Source of the DNA: Enorma burkinafasonensis | GTDB taxonomy: Bacteria > Actinomycetota > Coriobacteriia > Coriobacteriales > Coriobacteriaceae | NCBI RefSeq assembly: GCF_902150035.1 | Contig: NZ_LR597505.1 | Location: 97,275-161,274 of the forward strand | Direction: 5' to 3' | Length of the DNA: 64,000 nucleotides | Shown here: in pieces, positions 42,822 through 52,065 of the stretch | Layout of the letters: the number at the start of each line of letters is the position of its first letter | Position numbering within the stretch: position 1 is the stretch's first letter | Position numbers and translations under genes: made by a program | Notes under the pieces: generated by a model | The model's database searches: none | What the model was told of the DNA's origin: nothing | Seen by the model: only the letters and a program-made list of their open reading frames with translations

Positions 42822-43868
42822 TCAGTAGCGCGAGCCCACGATGTTGAACAGCCAGTCGATCTCGACGTCCCAGGTGTCCTCGTCGAGCTCCCACTCGCCG
42901 TCGCCGTCCTCCTCGAGCGTGAGGGTGAAGCTGTTGTCGCTCGAGAGCTCGGCGTTGTTCGCCGCCTCGATGAGCATGGTGCCGTAGCGCTCGAGATCCT
43001 GGTCGATCGTCGTGTAGGAGTACTCATCGGAGGACTGGTAGGCATCGAGCATGTACTCGAAGTTGTCGATGACCTCGAACACGTCGCGCGAGGTGACCGT
43101 GACCTCGACCTCGGCGGTGCCGGCGGACTCGTCAACATCGACGCCGTCGATCGTGTAGTCGAAGCCGTCGAGCATCACTCGGGCGTACTCGGTGGAATCG
43201 GTGCCGCAGTCCTCGAGGGTGCTGCCGTAGGCGAGGTCCATCCAGCCGTCGTTGATGATGTCGGCGACCTCCTCGATGGCGTCGTCGTCACCGTTCTTGA
43301 ACGCGTCGAGGCGCTCGGTGACGATGGCCTCCACGGCCTGGTCGGCGGAGCCGCCGCCCAAGCCGGGCACGACGAAGGTCACGACCAGGAAGATCGCGAC
43401 GACCGCGAGCGCGGCGAGCGCGATGCCCACGACGAGGCCGGACTTGGACTTCTTGGGCTGCTGGGGCACGACCGGCGCGCCCGTGTTGGGATCGAAGCCG
43501 TACTGCGGCTGCGGCGCATAGCCCTGCGGGGCACCCGCCTGGGGCGCCTGCCAGGAACCGGTGCTCGCGGGCTGCTGGGCGATGGGCTGGCCCGTCTGCG
43601 GGTCGAAGTTCTGCTGCGGCTGCGCCGGCGGCTGGTTCAGCGGCTGACCGGTCTGCGGGTCGAAGTTCTGCTGCGGAGCGGCCGGCTCAGGGGCCGGCGG
43701 CTCGTTCAGGGGCTGGCCCGTCTGCGGGTCGAAGTTCACCTGCTGGGGCTCGCTCGGCTGCGGGGCTGCCGGCTCGGGCGCCTGCGGCACCGGGGGCATC
43801 CCTTCGGGCGCCGCTTGCGGGGCGCTGTCCTGCGCGGCCTGGTCCATGCCGTTCTTCTGCTCGTCCAT
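42822..43868 (-). CDS. Membrane protein with FDPQTGQP repeats and an exported C-terminal domain
   Basis: 348-residue protein. The N-terminal about 140 residues are Pro/Gln-rich and low complexity, with four spaced repeats: NFDPQTGQPLNEPP, NFDPQTGQPLNQPP, NFDPQTGQPIAQQP and GFDPNTGAPVVPQ. A single transmembrane helix (SGLVVGIALAALAVVAIFLVVTFVV) follows, then an acidic extracellular domain of about 170 residues with DNSFTLTLEEDGDGEWELDEDTW, similar in style to DUF4878-like export domains. The start MDEQKNG is chosen behind AAGGAAGG. Function unknown; the cytoplasmic repeats may be a binding platform. Confidence 0.87.
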   Translation of the reverse strand: MDEQKNGMDQAAQDSAPQAAPEGMPPVPQAPEPAAPQPSEPQQVNFDPQTGQPLNEPPAPEPAAPQQNFDPQTGQPLNQPPAQPQQNFDPQTGQPIAQQPASTGSWQAPQAGAPQGYAPQPQYGFDPNTGAPVVPQQPKKSKSGLVVGIALAALAVVAIFLVVTFVVPGLGGGSADQAVEAIVTERLDAFKNGDDDAIEEVADIINDGWMDLAYGSTLEDCGTDSTEYARVMLDGFDYTIDGVDVDESAGTAEVEVTVTSRDVFEVIDNFEYMLDAYQSSDEYSYTTIDQDLERYGTMLIEAANNAELSSDNSFTLTLEEDGDGEWELDEDTWDVEIDWLFNIVGSRY

Positions 43869-44074
43869 CTGGCCTTCCTTCCAACGTATATCGAACCGTG
43901 CCCGATATATCCTCCAGATTGTGACCATTATAGAGGGACGCCCGCGCCGCGGCCGCAGAAGGCCCCCGCTCGTCGGCGAACGTAACCGTAGGGCACGCCT
44001 GCGCTTGCCTCTTACCCGCAGCTTACGGTATCGTTAGACGGTTCTGACACCACCCACCACAGAAGGACGCATCC

Positions 44075-44374
44075 ATGGCGCTCACCGGAAAGCAGGTCAG
44101 GCAGCTCAGGAGCCTGGCACACCATCTCAACCCGGTCATCATCATCGGCAAGGCCGACGTCACGGACGGCACCGTTGAGCAGGCGAACGAGGCCCTCGAG
44201 GCCCACGAGCTCATCAAGTGCTCGGTGCTCGACACCGCGAGCATGGACGTCCGCGAGGCCGCCGAGGAGCTCGCCGGGCGCTGCCACGCCGAGATCGTCC
44301 AGGTCATCGGCAGGAAGTTCTCGATCTACCGCGAGACCAGCCGTGACGACGTCGAGAAGATCGAGCTGGTCTAG
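44075..44374 (+). CDS. yhbY: YhbY-family RNA-binding protein (CRM domain)
   Basis: 99-residue CRM-domain protein associated with pre-50S ribosomal subunits in other bacteria. MALTGKQVRQLRSLAHHLNPVIIIGK and a C-terminal IVQVIGRKFSIYRET are typical. The stop codon region (44371-44374) overlaps the stop of the large BTAD regulator on the other strand by 4 bp, a tail-to-tail overlap with no room for a terminator. Confidence 0.95.
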   Translation: MALTGKQVRQLRSLAHHLNPVIIIGKADVTDGTVEQANEALEAHELIKCSVLDTASMDVREAAEELAGRCHAEIVQVIGRKFSIYRETSRDDVEKIELV

Positions 44375-47300
44375 GCCTTCAGGATCCCCCGGCTCCGGTA
44401 CTTGCCGATGATGCTCTCGTAGAGCCGGCGCGTCTCCGGCTCGGGCATGCCCCGCGCCTCCTCCTCGAGGCGGTTCGCGTGCGCGCCGTAGAGCTCGACC
44501 ACCTCGCGCCGGCGGCCGGTCCGGTCGTAGACGCGCATGGCGGCGCGGACCACGTCCTCGCGGAGCGGATCCTCGCGCAGCACCGCCTCGACCATCCACA
44601 TCGCGGCATCGTAGTCCTCCTCGTCGAGGGCCGCCTCGATGCCGCGCACCATGCAATCGCTGAACTTCCCCCGGAGCAGGCCCCTCATGCGCATGAAGAA
44701 CGCGGGCGACCCCTGGTCGGGCACGTACAGCGGGCCCGTGTAGACCTCCTCGACCTTGAGGCAGCGCTCGATGAGCTCCGGCACGCTGAGCCCCGAGTGG
44801 GAGAGCAGCACCTCCCGCGCGAGCATCTCGAAGCGCGCCACGTCCGAGGTCACGTATTCCGGGTTGACCGCGATGCCGTCGCCCTGCTTGAGCAGGTACT
44901 GGGGTCCCGCATCCCCCTGCCCCATCGCGCGCCTGAGGGTCGAGAGGGTGGTGTACAGGCAGCGCCTCGAGCGCGCGTAGTCGTACGCCGGCCAGAGCTC
45001 CTCGGTGATGGTGCGGCGGTCGACGAAGGCGCCGCGTGCGAGCACCAGGCGGGCGGCCACGATACCCGCCTTCTTGCGGTGCCACATCGAGTCCGTGAGC
45101 ACGTGCCCGTTGCGCTCGACGGAAAAGCCACCCAGCAGCTTGAACGTCAGCTGACCGACCTCGACGTCGCGCAGGCCCACGAACGTGCCGACGAGCTCGG
45201 GCACCGAGGCGGGGGCGCCCTCCTCGTCCGAGATGCGGTAGCGCCGTGCGATATAGGAGGGCATGAGCCGCCGCAGGCTGTCGGCACGGGCGCCGAGAAC
45301 GCTCATGGCGAGCCGCGCCGGCAACCGGAATGCCGCATCGAGCAGGGTCTCCTTGTGCAGCGAGTACCAAGCGGAGAGTTCGGCGTCGTCGCGCGCCGCC
45401 GAGAGGGTGAGGGCGGTCCCCCAGGCCTCCTCGACCGAGGGGTCCTCGCACCCGAGGTCCACGAGCTCTGCCTCCTCCCTGATCGAGAGCCTGGAGGCGC
45501 TCACCAGATGCGCCGCCCGCTCGAGCAGCGACGCCCAGGCGGCGATAAGCGGGCGCTCCCCGCCGACGAGCCTGAGCGCCTGCTGCGCCCGGAAGCGTGC
45601 GTTCGCGCTCTGGCCGACCACGAGGTTCTGCCAGCCCTCGAGCACCATGGACAGCAGCTGCATGGCGAGGTCGGACGCCCTGATCGCCTCGGTGCCCACG
45701 TCGACGAACGCCCGCTCGTCGACGGGCGCCTCGCCGGCGACGAGGCGGCGCAGCGCGAGCACGCACCGCACATAGCAGAGCGCGGGCACGAGCTTCCTCG
45801 TCTGGAGCTCGGCGACGGTCGCGGTAAGTTCGGCGTCGCGCTCATCCGTCCGGTCGATGGACCCCTCCAGGACCTCGAGCAGAAGGCCGTCGCAGCGCAC
45901 CATGATGGCCGGGATGTCGATCCTCGCGTGGCGCTCCACCTCCCCCAGAAGCTCGCGCTCCCCGGGAGCCACACCCTGCGCGCCGCGCTCGATGAGGGCG
46001 GTCCGCACGCGGGCATGGAGCCCCAGAAGGGCCGCCTGCCCCTGCTCCCGGTGCACTTCGCCCGCGCACGGAAGATCGGGCAGCGCGATCCCCGGGCAGC
46101 CGTCGGCAGCTCGGGCGAGCGCTTGGGCGCAGCGCCAGTCCTCGGCGCGCACCTCGCCCGCCGCCTCCTCGAGGCGCCTTCCCAGATCGGCGGCGACCGA
46201 GCGCGCCAGGCGGTAGTCCCCGACCGTCAGCGCCGAGGCATAGACCGCGAGCAGGGCGGGCGCATCGGTCACCGGGGCGTCGTGCTCCCGCTCGGCGACC
46301 GCCTCGCCCGTAAAGGTGGCGTACCCGGCGAGCGCGACGGCCATCGGCGCGTGGCGGATGAGCACGAGGCGATCCGCCGCCGTGAGGTAGCGCCCGGCGA
46401 AGGCGACCGCCTCGTCGATGCGCCCCGCCTTGAGGTGCGCCCGCGCGGCGCGCGCGGCGATCCCCGCGTCGGCGCCCACGATGTCCTCGCAGAGCCGCTC
46501 ATGCGCCGCTCCATCGCTCGACACGCACGCGAAGCGCTGCGTCGCCGGGTCGAAGCCGAACATCGGGTACTCGTGGAACAGCCGGTGACGCTGCCGGGCG
46601 TCCACCGCCACCCCGACCGCCTCCAGGTCCGCGAGCGAGCCCGCGCCCATAAGGACGAGCAGGCACGCGATGCGGTAGAGCGCGGCGTCCCCGCGCCGGA
46701 GCTCCAGGAGCGCCGAGCGGTAAAGGTCCGCCGCCGCCAGGTCCAGCGGGGCGGTCTGGCCCGCCGGGCGTTCCGTGAGCTGCGCCAGCGACGCGACGAG
46801 GACCGGAATACCCTGCGTCAGGGCGTAGAGGTCGAGCGCCGGCGCGATGGAGAAGACGCGCGCCCATTCCGGGTACTCGCGCGGCTGCACCCGGAGCTGC
46901 TGGGCCGTCACCTTCGCCGAGTCGCCGAGCAGGCGCACGACCTCGCCCGTGGCGGGCGTGCACGCGACCGCGAGCTCGAACCCCCGCTCGCGCAAGGCCC
47001 GCAGGCGCCCTACGAGCTCGCGCGCCTCATTCCCCGCAAACGGCGGCAGGCTGTCGATGGCGATGAGCGGCCCGACCGCCGCCCCCAGGCGCTCCTCCGC
47101 GAAATCGAGCTGCAGCATGAGCTCCTCCAGGAGCGCCTCCTCGGCATCGATGAGCTCCGCCCTGCCGCGGGCGGGGTCCTCGCGCACCTCCTGGACGTAC
47201 TGGAGCAAAAGCGCGGTCTTCCCGAACCCCTTCGGCGCGCACACGAGCACGATCCCCGCGCTTTGCCCCGCCCGGACGGCCGTCTGGACCAGCTTCGCCC

Positions 47301-47388
47301 GGTTCACCAGGAACGCCGGGCTCATCGGCAGCGCCTGGACGGCCCCGCGCACCGGGCTCACCCGCGTCGTGGATTCAGCTTTTCCCAT
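44371..47388 (-). CDS. Large MalT/SARP-like regulator with N-terminal ATPase and C-terminal BTAD domain
   Basis: 1005-residue predicted transcription factor. The N-terminal AAA/STAND-like ATPase has Walker A VCAPKGFGKTALLL (residues 49-62) and a Walker B-like PLIAIDSLP (near 110). Residues about 350-750 are helical, TPR-like. Near residue 765 QLTFKLLGGFSVERNGH begins a winged-helix DNA-binding module of OmpR/SARP type (MWHRKKAGIVAARLVLARGAFVDRRTITEELWP, RCLYTTLSTLRRAMG) followed by a bacterial transcriptional activation domain (RMRGLLRGKFSDCMVRGIEAAL to the end). The start follows AAGGTGAGG. No target gene is adjacent. Such giants are frequent in Coriobacteriia; the signal is unknown. Confidence 0.9.
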   Translation of the reverse strand: MGKAESTTRVSPVRGAVQALPMSPAFLVNRAKLVQTAVRAGQSAGIVLVCAPKGFGKTALLLQYVQEVREDPARGRAELIDAEEALLEELMLQLDFAEERLGAAVGPLIAIDSLPPFAGNEARELVGRLRALRERGFELAVACTPATGEVVRLLGDSAKVTAQQLRVQPREYPEWARVFSIAPALDLYALTQGIPVLVASLAQLTERPAGQTAPLDLAAADLYRSALLELRRGDAALYRIACLLVLMGAGSLADLEAVGVAVDARQRHRLFHEYPMFGFDPATQRFACVSSDGAAHERLCEDIVGADAGIAARAARAHLKAGRIDEAVAFAGRYLTAADRLVLIRHAPMAVALAGYATFTGEAVAEREHDAPVTDAPALLAVYASALTVGDYRLARSVAADLGRRLEEAAGEVRAEDWRCAQALARAADGCPGIALPDLPCAGEVHREQGQAALLGLHARVRTALIERGAQGVAPGERELLGEVERHARIDIPAIMVRCDGLLLEVLEGSIDRTDERDAELTATVAELQTRKLVPALCYVRCVLALRRLVAGEAPVDERAFVDVGTEAIRASDLAMQLLSMVLEGWQNLVVGQSANARFRAQQALRLVGGERPLIAAWASLLERAAHLVSASRLSIREEAELVDLGCEDPSVEEAWGTALTLSAARDDAELSAWYSLHKETLLDAAFRLPARLAMSVLGARADSLRRLMPSYIARRYRISDEEGAPASVPELVGTFVGLRDVEVGQLTFKLLGGFSVERNGHVLTDSMWHRKKAGIVAARLVLARGAFVDRRTITEELWPAYDYARSRRCLYTTLSTLRRAMGQGDAGPQYLLKQGDGIAVNPEYVTSDVARFEMLAREVLLSHSGLSVPELIERCLKVEEVYTGPLYVPDQGSPAFFMRMRGLLRGKFSDCMVRGIEAALDEEDYDAAMWMVEAVLREDPLREDVVRAAMRVYDRTGRRREVVELYGAHANRLEEEARGMPEPETRRLYESIIGKYRSRGILKA

Positions 47389-47920
47389 AGTGCCTCACCT
47401 TCCCCATGTACGGAACCATAGAGAAGCCGGGCGCGCTTTCCGTCGGGATCGCCTTCGATTGGACGATCCTCGGCAGACGGCCTGAAGCCCTTGTTGGATA
47501 GCCGTGAACGCATGCGGGTGCAGCTCCCGCCCTGCCATCTCCCCTTCTCCACAGCTCAGAGGCACATCCATTGTTCCATAGGCACGTGCGCTCAACCAAG
47601 GGTGTCACCTCGGCGGCTATCTGCTGTTTTATCATCGCCGTTCACGGAAAACCCGTGGGATGGCGCCGGGCGATATGGTAGGCCCCCCTCCGCTTTTCGA
47701 GCGCGTGCGCCGTTGGAAATCGGAAAGGTTCCGGTTGGATTTCGCGCGCAGGACGCACCCAAGATCAGGGGAGTGCGACGGCGCACCCGAGGGCGCGCGA
47801 CCCGCGGCAGAAGCCTCGCCGCGGGGGCGAGGCATGGAAAACGGGGCGCGCGGCATCGCCGCGCACCCCGTCGTCGCGCTCTCCCAAGCCTCCCGCTCGA
47901 GGCGGGCCCTGCCGCCCAGG
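47389..47920. promoter_or_regulatory. 532-bp gap with regulator promoter and a terminator hairpin
   Basis: No gene is supported. At 47841-47871 ACGGGGCGCGCGG and CCGCGCACCCCGT form a GC-rich stem (one bulge) 50 bp beyond the stop of the SurA-like gene: its likely terminator. The promoter of the BTAD regulator should lie near 47400-47640 on the minus strand, where the sequence is less GC-rich, but no convincing -35/-10 pair stands out. Confidence 0.5.
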
Positions 47921-49012
47921 CTATGCGTACACGCCGTAGAGCGTCACGTCGGCATCGGCATAGAGGCCGTTGGTGAACTCGGCCCACGCATTCGAGAGGT
48001 CGGTCGCCTCGGCCAGGAAGTTCTGGTAGGCCACGTAGTAGGCGGTGATGGCCTGCTCGTAGGTCGCCGAACCCGACGCGAGGTCGATGTCGCCGAGCGC
48101 CACCGAGTAGGAGTTGTCGCTCTCCGACCAGGTGCCCGCCTCGGCATCCCACGCGTCGCCCGCGAGGTCGAGGATGTACTGGGCGTACTCGGGAGAGGAG
48201 GCCTGCGTGTCGCCGTTCTCGGGCGAGGTGGGCTCGCTCGGCCCCGTGAGGGTGGTGTAGCCGGGGACGATCTGCTCCTGCAGCTTCTGGATCATCGCGC
48301 TCTCGCGCAGGATCTGGCGCGCCTGGTCCTCGGTCACCCCGTACTGGTCGGCGATCGCCGTGAAGTCGGTCGTCTGGAGCATCGACTGCGCCAGGGCCTC
48401 GAGGTCGTCGTCGGTGACCTCGATGCCGCGCGCCTCCGCCTCGTCGAGCAGGATCGTGTTGCGCACATAGGAGATGACCGTCTCGGCCGAGGGGGTCGGG
48501 TAGGCCCCGTCCTCGTTCTGGATGGCCTCGAGGCTGAACTCGCTCTCGATGGCCTCCTGCGCGGACACGTCGTGGCGCGCGCCGCCGAAGGTGTAGCTCG
48601 CGACGGTGTCGCCGAGCTCGTCCTCGGCAAGCACCGCCGAGGTCACGGCGCTCGGAGCGAACCCGCCGCTGCCGATGAAGTAGCCCAGGATGCCGGCGAT
48701 CACGATCGCGGCGGCGATGCCCGCGATGATGAGCGGGCGGCGGGGCACGCTCGGGTGACCCTGTGCCGCCGGGACGTCGCCGTCACCGCCGTCGGAAAGC
48801 GCCTCGTACCAATCCCCGTCGGCGCCGTCGGCCGCCTCGGCGTCCTCCGGCTCGTCCCCATCGCCCGCTGCGGCGATGTCCTCGGCGGAACGTCCGTCGA
48901 CGAGGTCGACCTCGACCTCGGGAAGGTCGTCGGGCGTGTCCGTGCGCTCGATGATCTCGATGCCATCGATGTAGTCGCGCTCGTCGCCGTCCTTCTTCAC
49001 GATCAGGCCCAT
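47921..49012 (-). CDS. SurA N-terminal-like membrane-anchored protein
   Basis: 363-residue protein: an acidic cytoplasmic N-terminus (DLPEVEVDLVDGRSAEDIAAAGDGDEPEDAEA), one transmembrane helix (PLIIAGIAAAIVIAGILGYFIG, about residues 92-113), and an extracellular helical domain with LLDEAEARGIEVTDDDLEALAQSML and TAIADQYGVTEDQARQILRESAMIQKLQEQI, resembling the SurA_N chaperone module of foldases. No parvulin PPIase domain follows. The start MGLIVKKDG is behind AAAAGGAGG. Possibly an export chaperone or a decoy of that fold; function unproven. Confidence 0.85.
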   Translation of the reverse strand: MGLIVKKDGDERDYIDGIEIIERTDTPDDLPEVEVDLVDGRSAEDIAAAGDGDEPEDAEAADGADGDWYEALSDGGDGDVPAAQGHPSVPRRPLIIAGIAAAIVIAGILGYFIGSGGFAPSAVTSAVLAEDELGDTVASYTFGGARHDVSAQEAIESEFSLEAIQNEDGAYPTPSAETVISYVRNTILLDEAEARGIEVTDDDLEALAQSMLQTTDFTAIADQYGVTEDQARQILRESAMIQKLQEQIVPGYTTLTGPSEPTSPENGDTQASSPEYAQYILDLAGDAWDAEAGTWSESDNSYSVALGDIDLASGSATYEQAITAYYVAYQNFLAEATDLSNAWAEFTNGLYADADVTLYGVYA

Positions 49013-49145
49013 GGGCCGACCTCCTTTTCCCTGCCGCGCGCCTCGATGGCGCGGATTCGTCACAGCTTAGCCCCCGATGACGCGCAGGGACCCTTACGAC
49101 TTGCTTAAGCACCCAATCCCCGAAAGGGGCGCGGTAGCTGGCACC

Positions 49146-50231
49146 CTACTCCATATGCGCGATCACCGCGTCGGCATAGGCCTGCGTCCCCACGGCGCCC
49201 TCGGCAGAACCCGTGAGCGCCCGGCGAACGTCTGCCGTCACCTGCGCGCCCTCATCGAGCGTCGCGGAGACGGCGGCGCGGATGCGCGCCGCGGCCTCCT
49301 GCTCGCCCAGGTGGTCGAGCATCATCGCGGCGGAGAGGATCTCTGCCGTGGGGTTCGCCAGGTCGCGGCCGGCGATATCCGGCGCGGAGCCGTGGGTCGC
49401 CTCGAAGACCGCGTGCGCGCGCCCGATGTTCGCGCCCGGCGCCATGCCGAGCCCGCCGATGAGGCCGGCGCACAGGTCGGACACGATGTCGCCGTAGAGG
49501 TTGGGGAGCACGAGCACGTCGAACGCGGCGGGGTCCTGGACGAGTCCCATGCAGCAGGCGTCGACGATCTTGTCCTCGAAGGCGATGTCGGGATAGCCCG
49601 CGGCGACCTCGCGCGCGCAGGCGAGGAAGAGCCCGTCGGTGTCCTTCATGATGTTCGCCTTGTGGACCGCCGTCACCTTGCGGCGCCCCTGCGCGCGGGC
49701 GTACTCGAAGGCGGCCGTCACGATCGCCGTCGAGGCCGTGCGCGAAATGGGCTTGAGCGAGAGCGCCGCGTCCTCGCGGAAGGGGCGCCTGCCGCTCGCG
49801 CCGACGAGCTCGCGGATGCGCGCGACCTCGGGCGAGCCCGGCTCGAACTCGACGCCCGCGTAGAGGTCCTCGGTGTTCTCGCGGAAGATGACGAGGTCGA
49901 CGTCGCGGTAGCGCGAGCCGTCGCCGGGAAGCGAGCGGCACGGCCTCACGCAGGCGTTGAGGTCGAGCTCCTGGCGCAGCGCGACGTTGACGCTGCGGAA
50001 GCCCGTGCCCACCGGCGTGGTGATGGGGCCCTTGATGGCCACGCCCGTCTCGCGCACGGCCTCGAGCACGTGGGCGGGCAGCGGCGTGCCGTAGGCGTCC
50101 ATGACCCCCGCGCCCGCCTCGACGACCTTCCAGGAGATCTCAACACCTGAGACATCGACCACGCGCCGCATGGCGCTCGTGATCTCAGGGCCGATACCGT
50201 CGCCAGGGATGAGGACGACCTCGTGCATCAT
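49146..50231 (-). CDS. Isocitrate/isopropylmalate dehydrogenase family enzyme (NAD-IDH-like)
   Basis: 361-residue beta-decarboxylating dehydrogenase. EVVLIPGDGIGPEI, the substrate-binding VNVALRQELDLNACVRPCRSLPG, IFRENTEDLYAGVEF, TAVHKANIMKDTDGLF (catalytic Lys), and NLYGDIVSDLCAGLIGGLGMAPGANIG are conserved. The Arg-rich loop and ENTEDLYAG resemble NAD-dependent isocitrate dehydrogenase more than LeuB. No leu genes are nearby. The start at 50231 (ATGATG) follows AGGAG. It is 4 bp downstream of the HEAT-like gene, so probably cotranscribed. Isopropylmalate or homoisocitrate specificity cannot be excluded. Confidence 0.88.
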   Translation of the reverse strand: MMHEVVLIPGDGIGPEITSAMRRVVDVSGVEISWKVVEAGAGVMDAYGTPLPAHVLEAVRETGVAIKGPITTPVGTGFRSVNVALRQELDLNACVRPCRSLPGDGSRYRDVDLVIFRENTEDLYAGVEFEPGSPEVARIRELVGASGRRPFREDAALSLKPISRTASTAIVTAAFEYARAQGRRKVTAVHKANIMKDTDGLFLACAREVAAGYPDIAFEDKIVDACCMGLVQDPAAFDVLVLPNLYGDIVSDLCAGLIGGLGMAPGANIGRAHAVFEATHGSAPDIAGRDLANPTAEILSAAMMLDHLGEQEAAARIRAAVSATLDEGAQVTADVRRALTGSAEGAVGTQAYADAVIAHME

Positions 50232-50235
50232 GGGA

Positions 50236-50937
50236 CTACTCCTCTTCGTCCTCCGCCTCGTCGTCAGCCTTGGCGACGCGGGCGCGCTTCTTGGGTGCAT
50301 CCAGCTTGAAGCGCTTCACCAACATGTTGTAGATCTCGCTCGAACGCGCCTTGAGATAGGTGCCCTTGCCGCCCTCGGCATCGAACTGCAGGCGCCCGGC
50401 GAGCTCCTCGGCCACGTCGCCTGCGATCTTGCCCTGCGCGAACGCGTGCAGGCAGCCGAGCATCTCGCGGTACTCGAGGTCGCCGTGGTAGCACTGGATC
50501 GCCTCGTCGATGATGGGCCACACCTTCTTGGAGCGGCCGCGCTCGGTGGCGCCCCAGGCGCAGAGCATGCGGAACGCCGAGAGGCGCAGCGTCGCGGAGA
50601 GCTCGTCGAAAAGCGCCGCCTCGGCGCCCTCGTACGCCGCGCCGACCTCCTTGGCGTGCCCGTCGACGAGCGCGGTGAGCGCGTCGAGGATCTCCCAGCG
50701 GGTCTGCGCCTCGGGGCGGTAGAGCGCGTCGATGAGCTCGGGGATGCGCCCGCACAGGAGCTCGGGGCCGCGCGACGCCAGAAGCGCGATCACGCGCGCG
50801 GAGAACTGGCGGCGGCGCCTGCTCGAGCAGGACAGGTCCTCGATGAGCGCGTCGAGGGCGGCGTTGTCGCGCTCGACCTCCTCGACCTTCTCGAGCTCGG
50901 GCGCCAGGGCCTCGGTGTCTTCGGTGGTAGTCGCCAT
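50236..50937 (-). CDS. HEAT-like helical protein, function unknown
   Basis: 233-residue soluble protein, predominantly helical with HEAT-like units (SARVIALLASRGPELLCGRIPELIDALYRPEAQTRWEILDALTALV; SAFRMLCAWGATERGRS). A charged N-terminal coil and a Lys/Asp/Glu-rich C-terminus (APKKRARVAKADDEAEDEEE) flank it. No catalytic motif. It lies in a minus-strand run between the His-rich dehydrogenase (9 bp) and the isocitrate dehydrogenase-like gene (4 bp). Possibly a scaffold or binding protein. Confidence 0.82.
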   Translation of the reverse strand: MATTTEDTEALAPELEKVEEVERDNAALDALIEDLSCSSRRRRQFSARVIALLASRGPELLCGRIPELIDALYRPEAQTRWEILDALTALVDGHAKEVGAAYEGAEAALFDELSATLRLSAFRMLCAWGATERGRSKKVWPIIDEAIQCYHGDLEYREMLGCLHAFAQGKIAGDVAEELAGRLQFDAEGGKGTYLKARSSEIYNMLVKRFKLDAPKKRARVAKADDEAEDEEE

Positions 50938-50946
50938 GTCGCCTCA

Positions 50947-52032
50947 CTACTCCCCATGGTGGCCGCAGCAGCAGCCGTCGCCGTGGTCATGATGGTGGCC
51001 GTGGCCCTCGCCGTGGCAGCACTCGTGGTCGCCGTCGTGGTGATGGCCCTCGCCGTGGCAGCACTCGTGCTCGCCCTCGCCGTGGTCGTGCCCGCAGCCG
51101 CAGCCGTCGCCGTGCTCGTGCTGCGCGGTGTAGAGCGACCAGTCGAGACCGGCGGCCACGGCCTCGCCCTCCTCCTGGTAGAGCAGGGCGATCGCCTGCG
51201 TGCCGAGCGAGCCGCCGCCGATGGCGTCGAGCATGTCGTAGAGGGCGAAGGCGGTGTCGGCGCCGGGCAGCGCGATCTCGCGCTCCTCGGCCTCCTGGAG
51301 CGCAAGACCGATGTCCTTGAGGAAGTGCTTGACCATGAAGCCGGGCTTCCAGTCGCCCACGAGCACCTTCGGGGCGAGCGCGTCCATGGCGCCGCTCGCA
51401 CCCGTGCCGCCCATGATCATCGCGCGCGTCTGCTCGAGGTCGAGCCCGCTCTGCTCGGCGAAGGAGAGCGCGTCGGCCATGCCCACCATGGACGAGGCGA
51501 GCGCCACCTGGTTGGCGAGCTTGGCGGACTGGCCCTTGCCGGCGCCGCCGAAGCAGCAGATGCGGCCGCAGAAGGTCTCGAGCAGGGCGCGGACGGGCTC
51601 GATGTCGCGCTCGGTGGCGCCCACGATGGCGGTGAGCGTGCCGGCGATCGCGCCGGCCTCGCCGCCCGTCACGGGGCAGTCGAAGGCGAGGCGGCCGTCG
51701 ACCTGCGCCGCCTCGGCGATGTCGCGGGCGAGCGCGGGCGAGCTCGTGGTGAGGTCGATGAGCACGCAGCCGGGCTTGGTCGCGGTGAGCAGGCCGTCGC
51801 CGGCGAGGTAGAGCTCCTCGACGTCCTCGGGGTAGCCCACCATGGTGAAGACCACGTCGGCGTCCGCGGCGGCCTCGGCGGGCGAGGCGGCGCGCGCAGC
51901 ACCCCGGTCGACGAGCGGCTGGGCCTTCTCGGGGGTGCGGTTGTACACCGTGAGGGGGTAGCCGGCATCGAGGATGTGGCCCGCGATGGGGGCGCCCATG
52001 ATGCCGGTTCCGATGAATGCTACCTTCTGCAT
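50947..52032 (-). CDS. 3-hydroxyisobutyrate dehydrogenase-family protein with His/Cys-rich metal-binding tail
   Basis: 361 residues. Residues 1-300 are a complete beta-hydroxyacid dehydrogenase: Rossmann loop VAFIGTGIMGAPIA, FDCPVTGGEAGAIAGTLTAIVG (substrate loop), and GGAGKGQSAKLANQ with the catalytic Lys. The last 57 residues (305-361) contain 18 His and 9 Cys in repeated blocks such as HECCHGEGH and CGCGHDHG. Such a tail is not part of the usual family and looks like a nickel/zinc/cobalt-binding extension. The start follows AAGGAGACGC. First of the run with the HEAT-like and isocitrate dehydrogenase-like genes. Confidence 0.9.
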   Translation of the reverse strand: MQKVAFIGTGIMGAPIAGHILDAGYPLTVYNRTPEKAQPLVDRGAARAASPAEAAADADVVFTMVGYPEDVEELYLAGDGLLTATKPGCVLIDLTTSSPALARDIAEAAQVDGRLAFDCPVTGGEAGAIAGTLTAIVGATERDIEPVRALLETFCGRICCFGGAGKGQSAKLANQVALASSMVGMADALSFAEQSGLDLEQTRAMIMGGTGASGAMDALAPKVLVGDWKPGFMVKHFLKDIGLALQEAEEREIALPGADTAFALYDMLDAIGGGSLGTQAIALLYQEEGEAVAAGLDWSLYTAQHEHGDGCGCGHDHGEGEHECCHGEGHHHDGDHECCHGEGHGHHHDHGDGCCCGHHGE

Positions 52033-52065
52033 ATGCGTCTCCTTAGACGAAGGTTCGTTGACTAG

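Noticed and set aside
44479..47421. A 980-codon open frame antisense to the BTAD regulator
   Set aside because: Same artefact of high third-position GC; no domain and no start signal.
47358..47635. Short overlapping frames upstream of the BTAD regulator
   Set aside because: They have no ribosome sites or recognisable sequence, and they overlap the regulator start in other frames.
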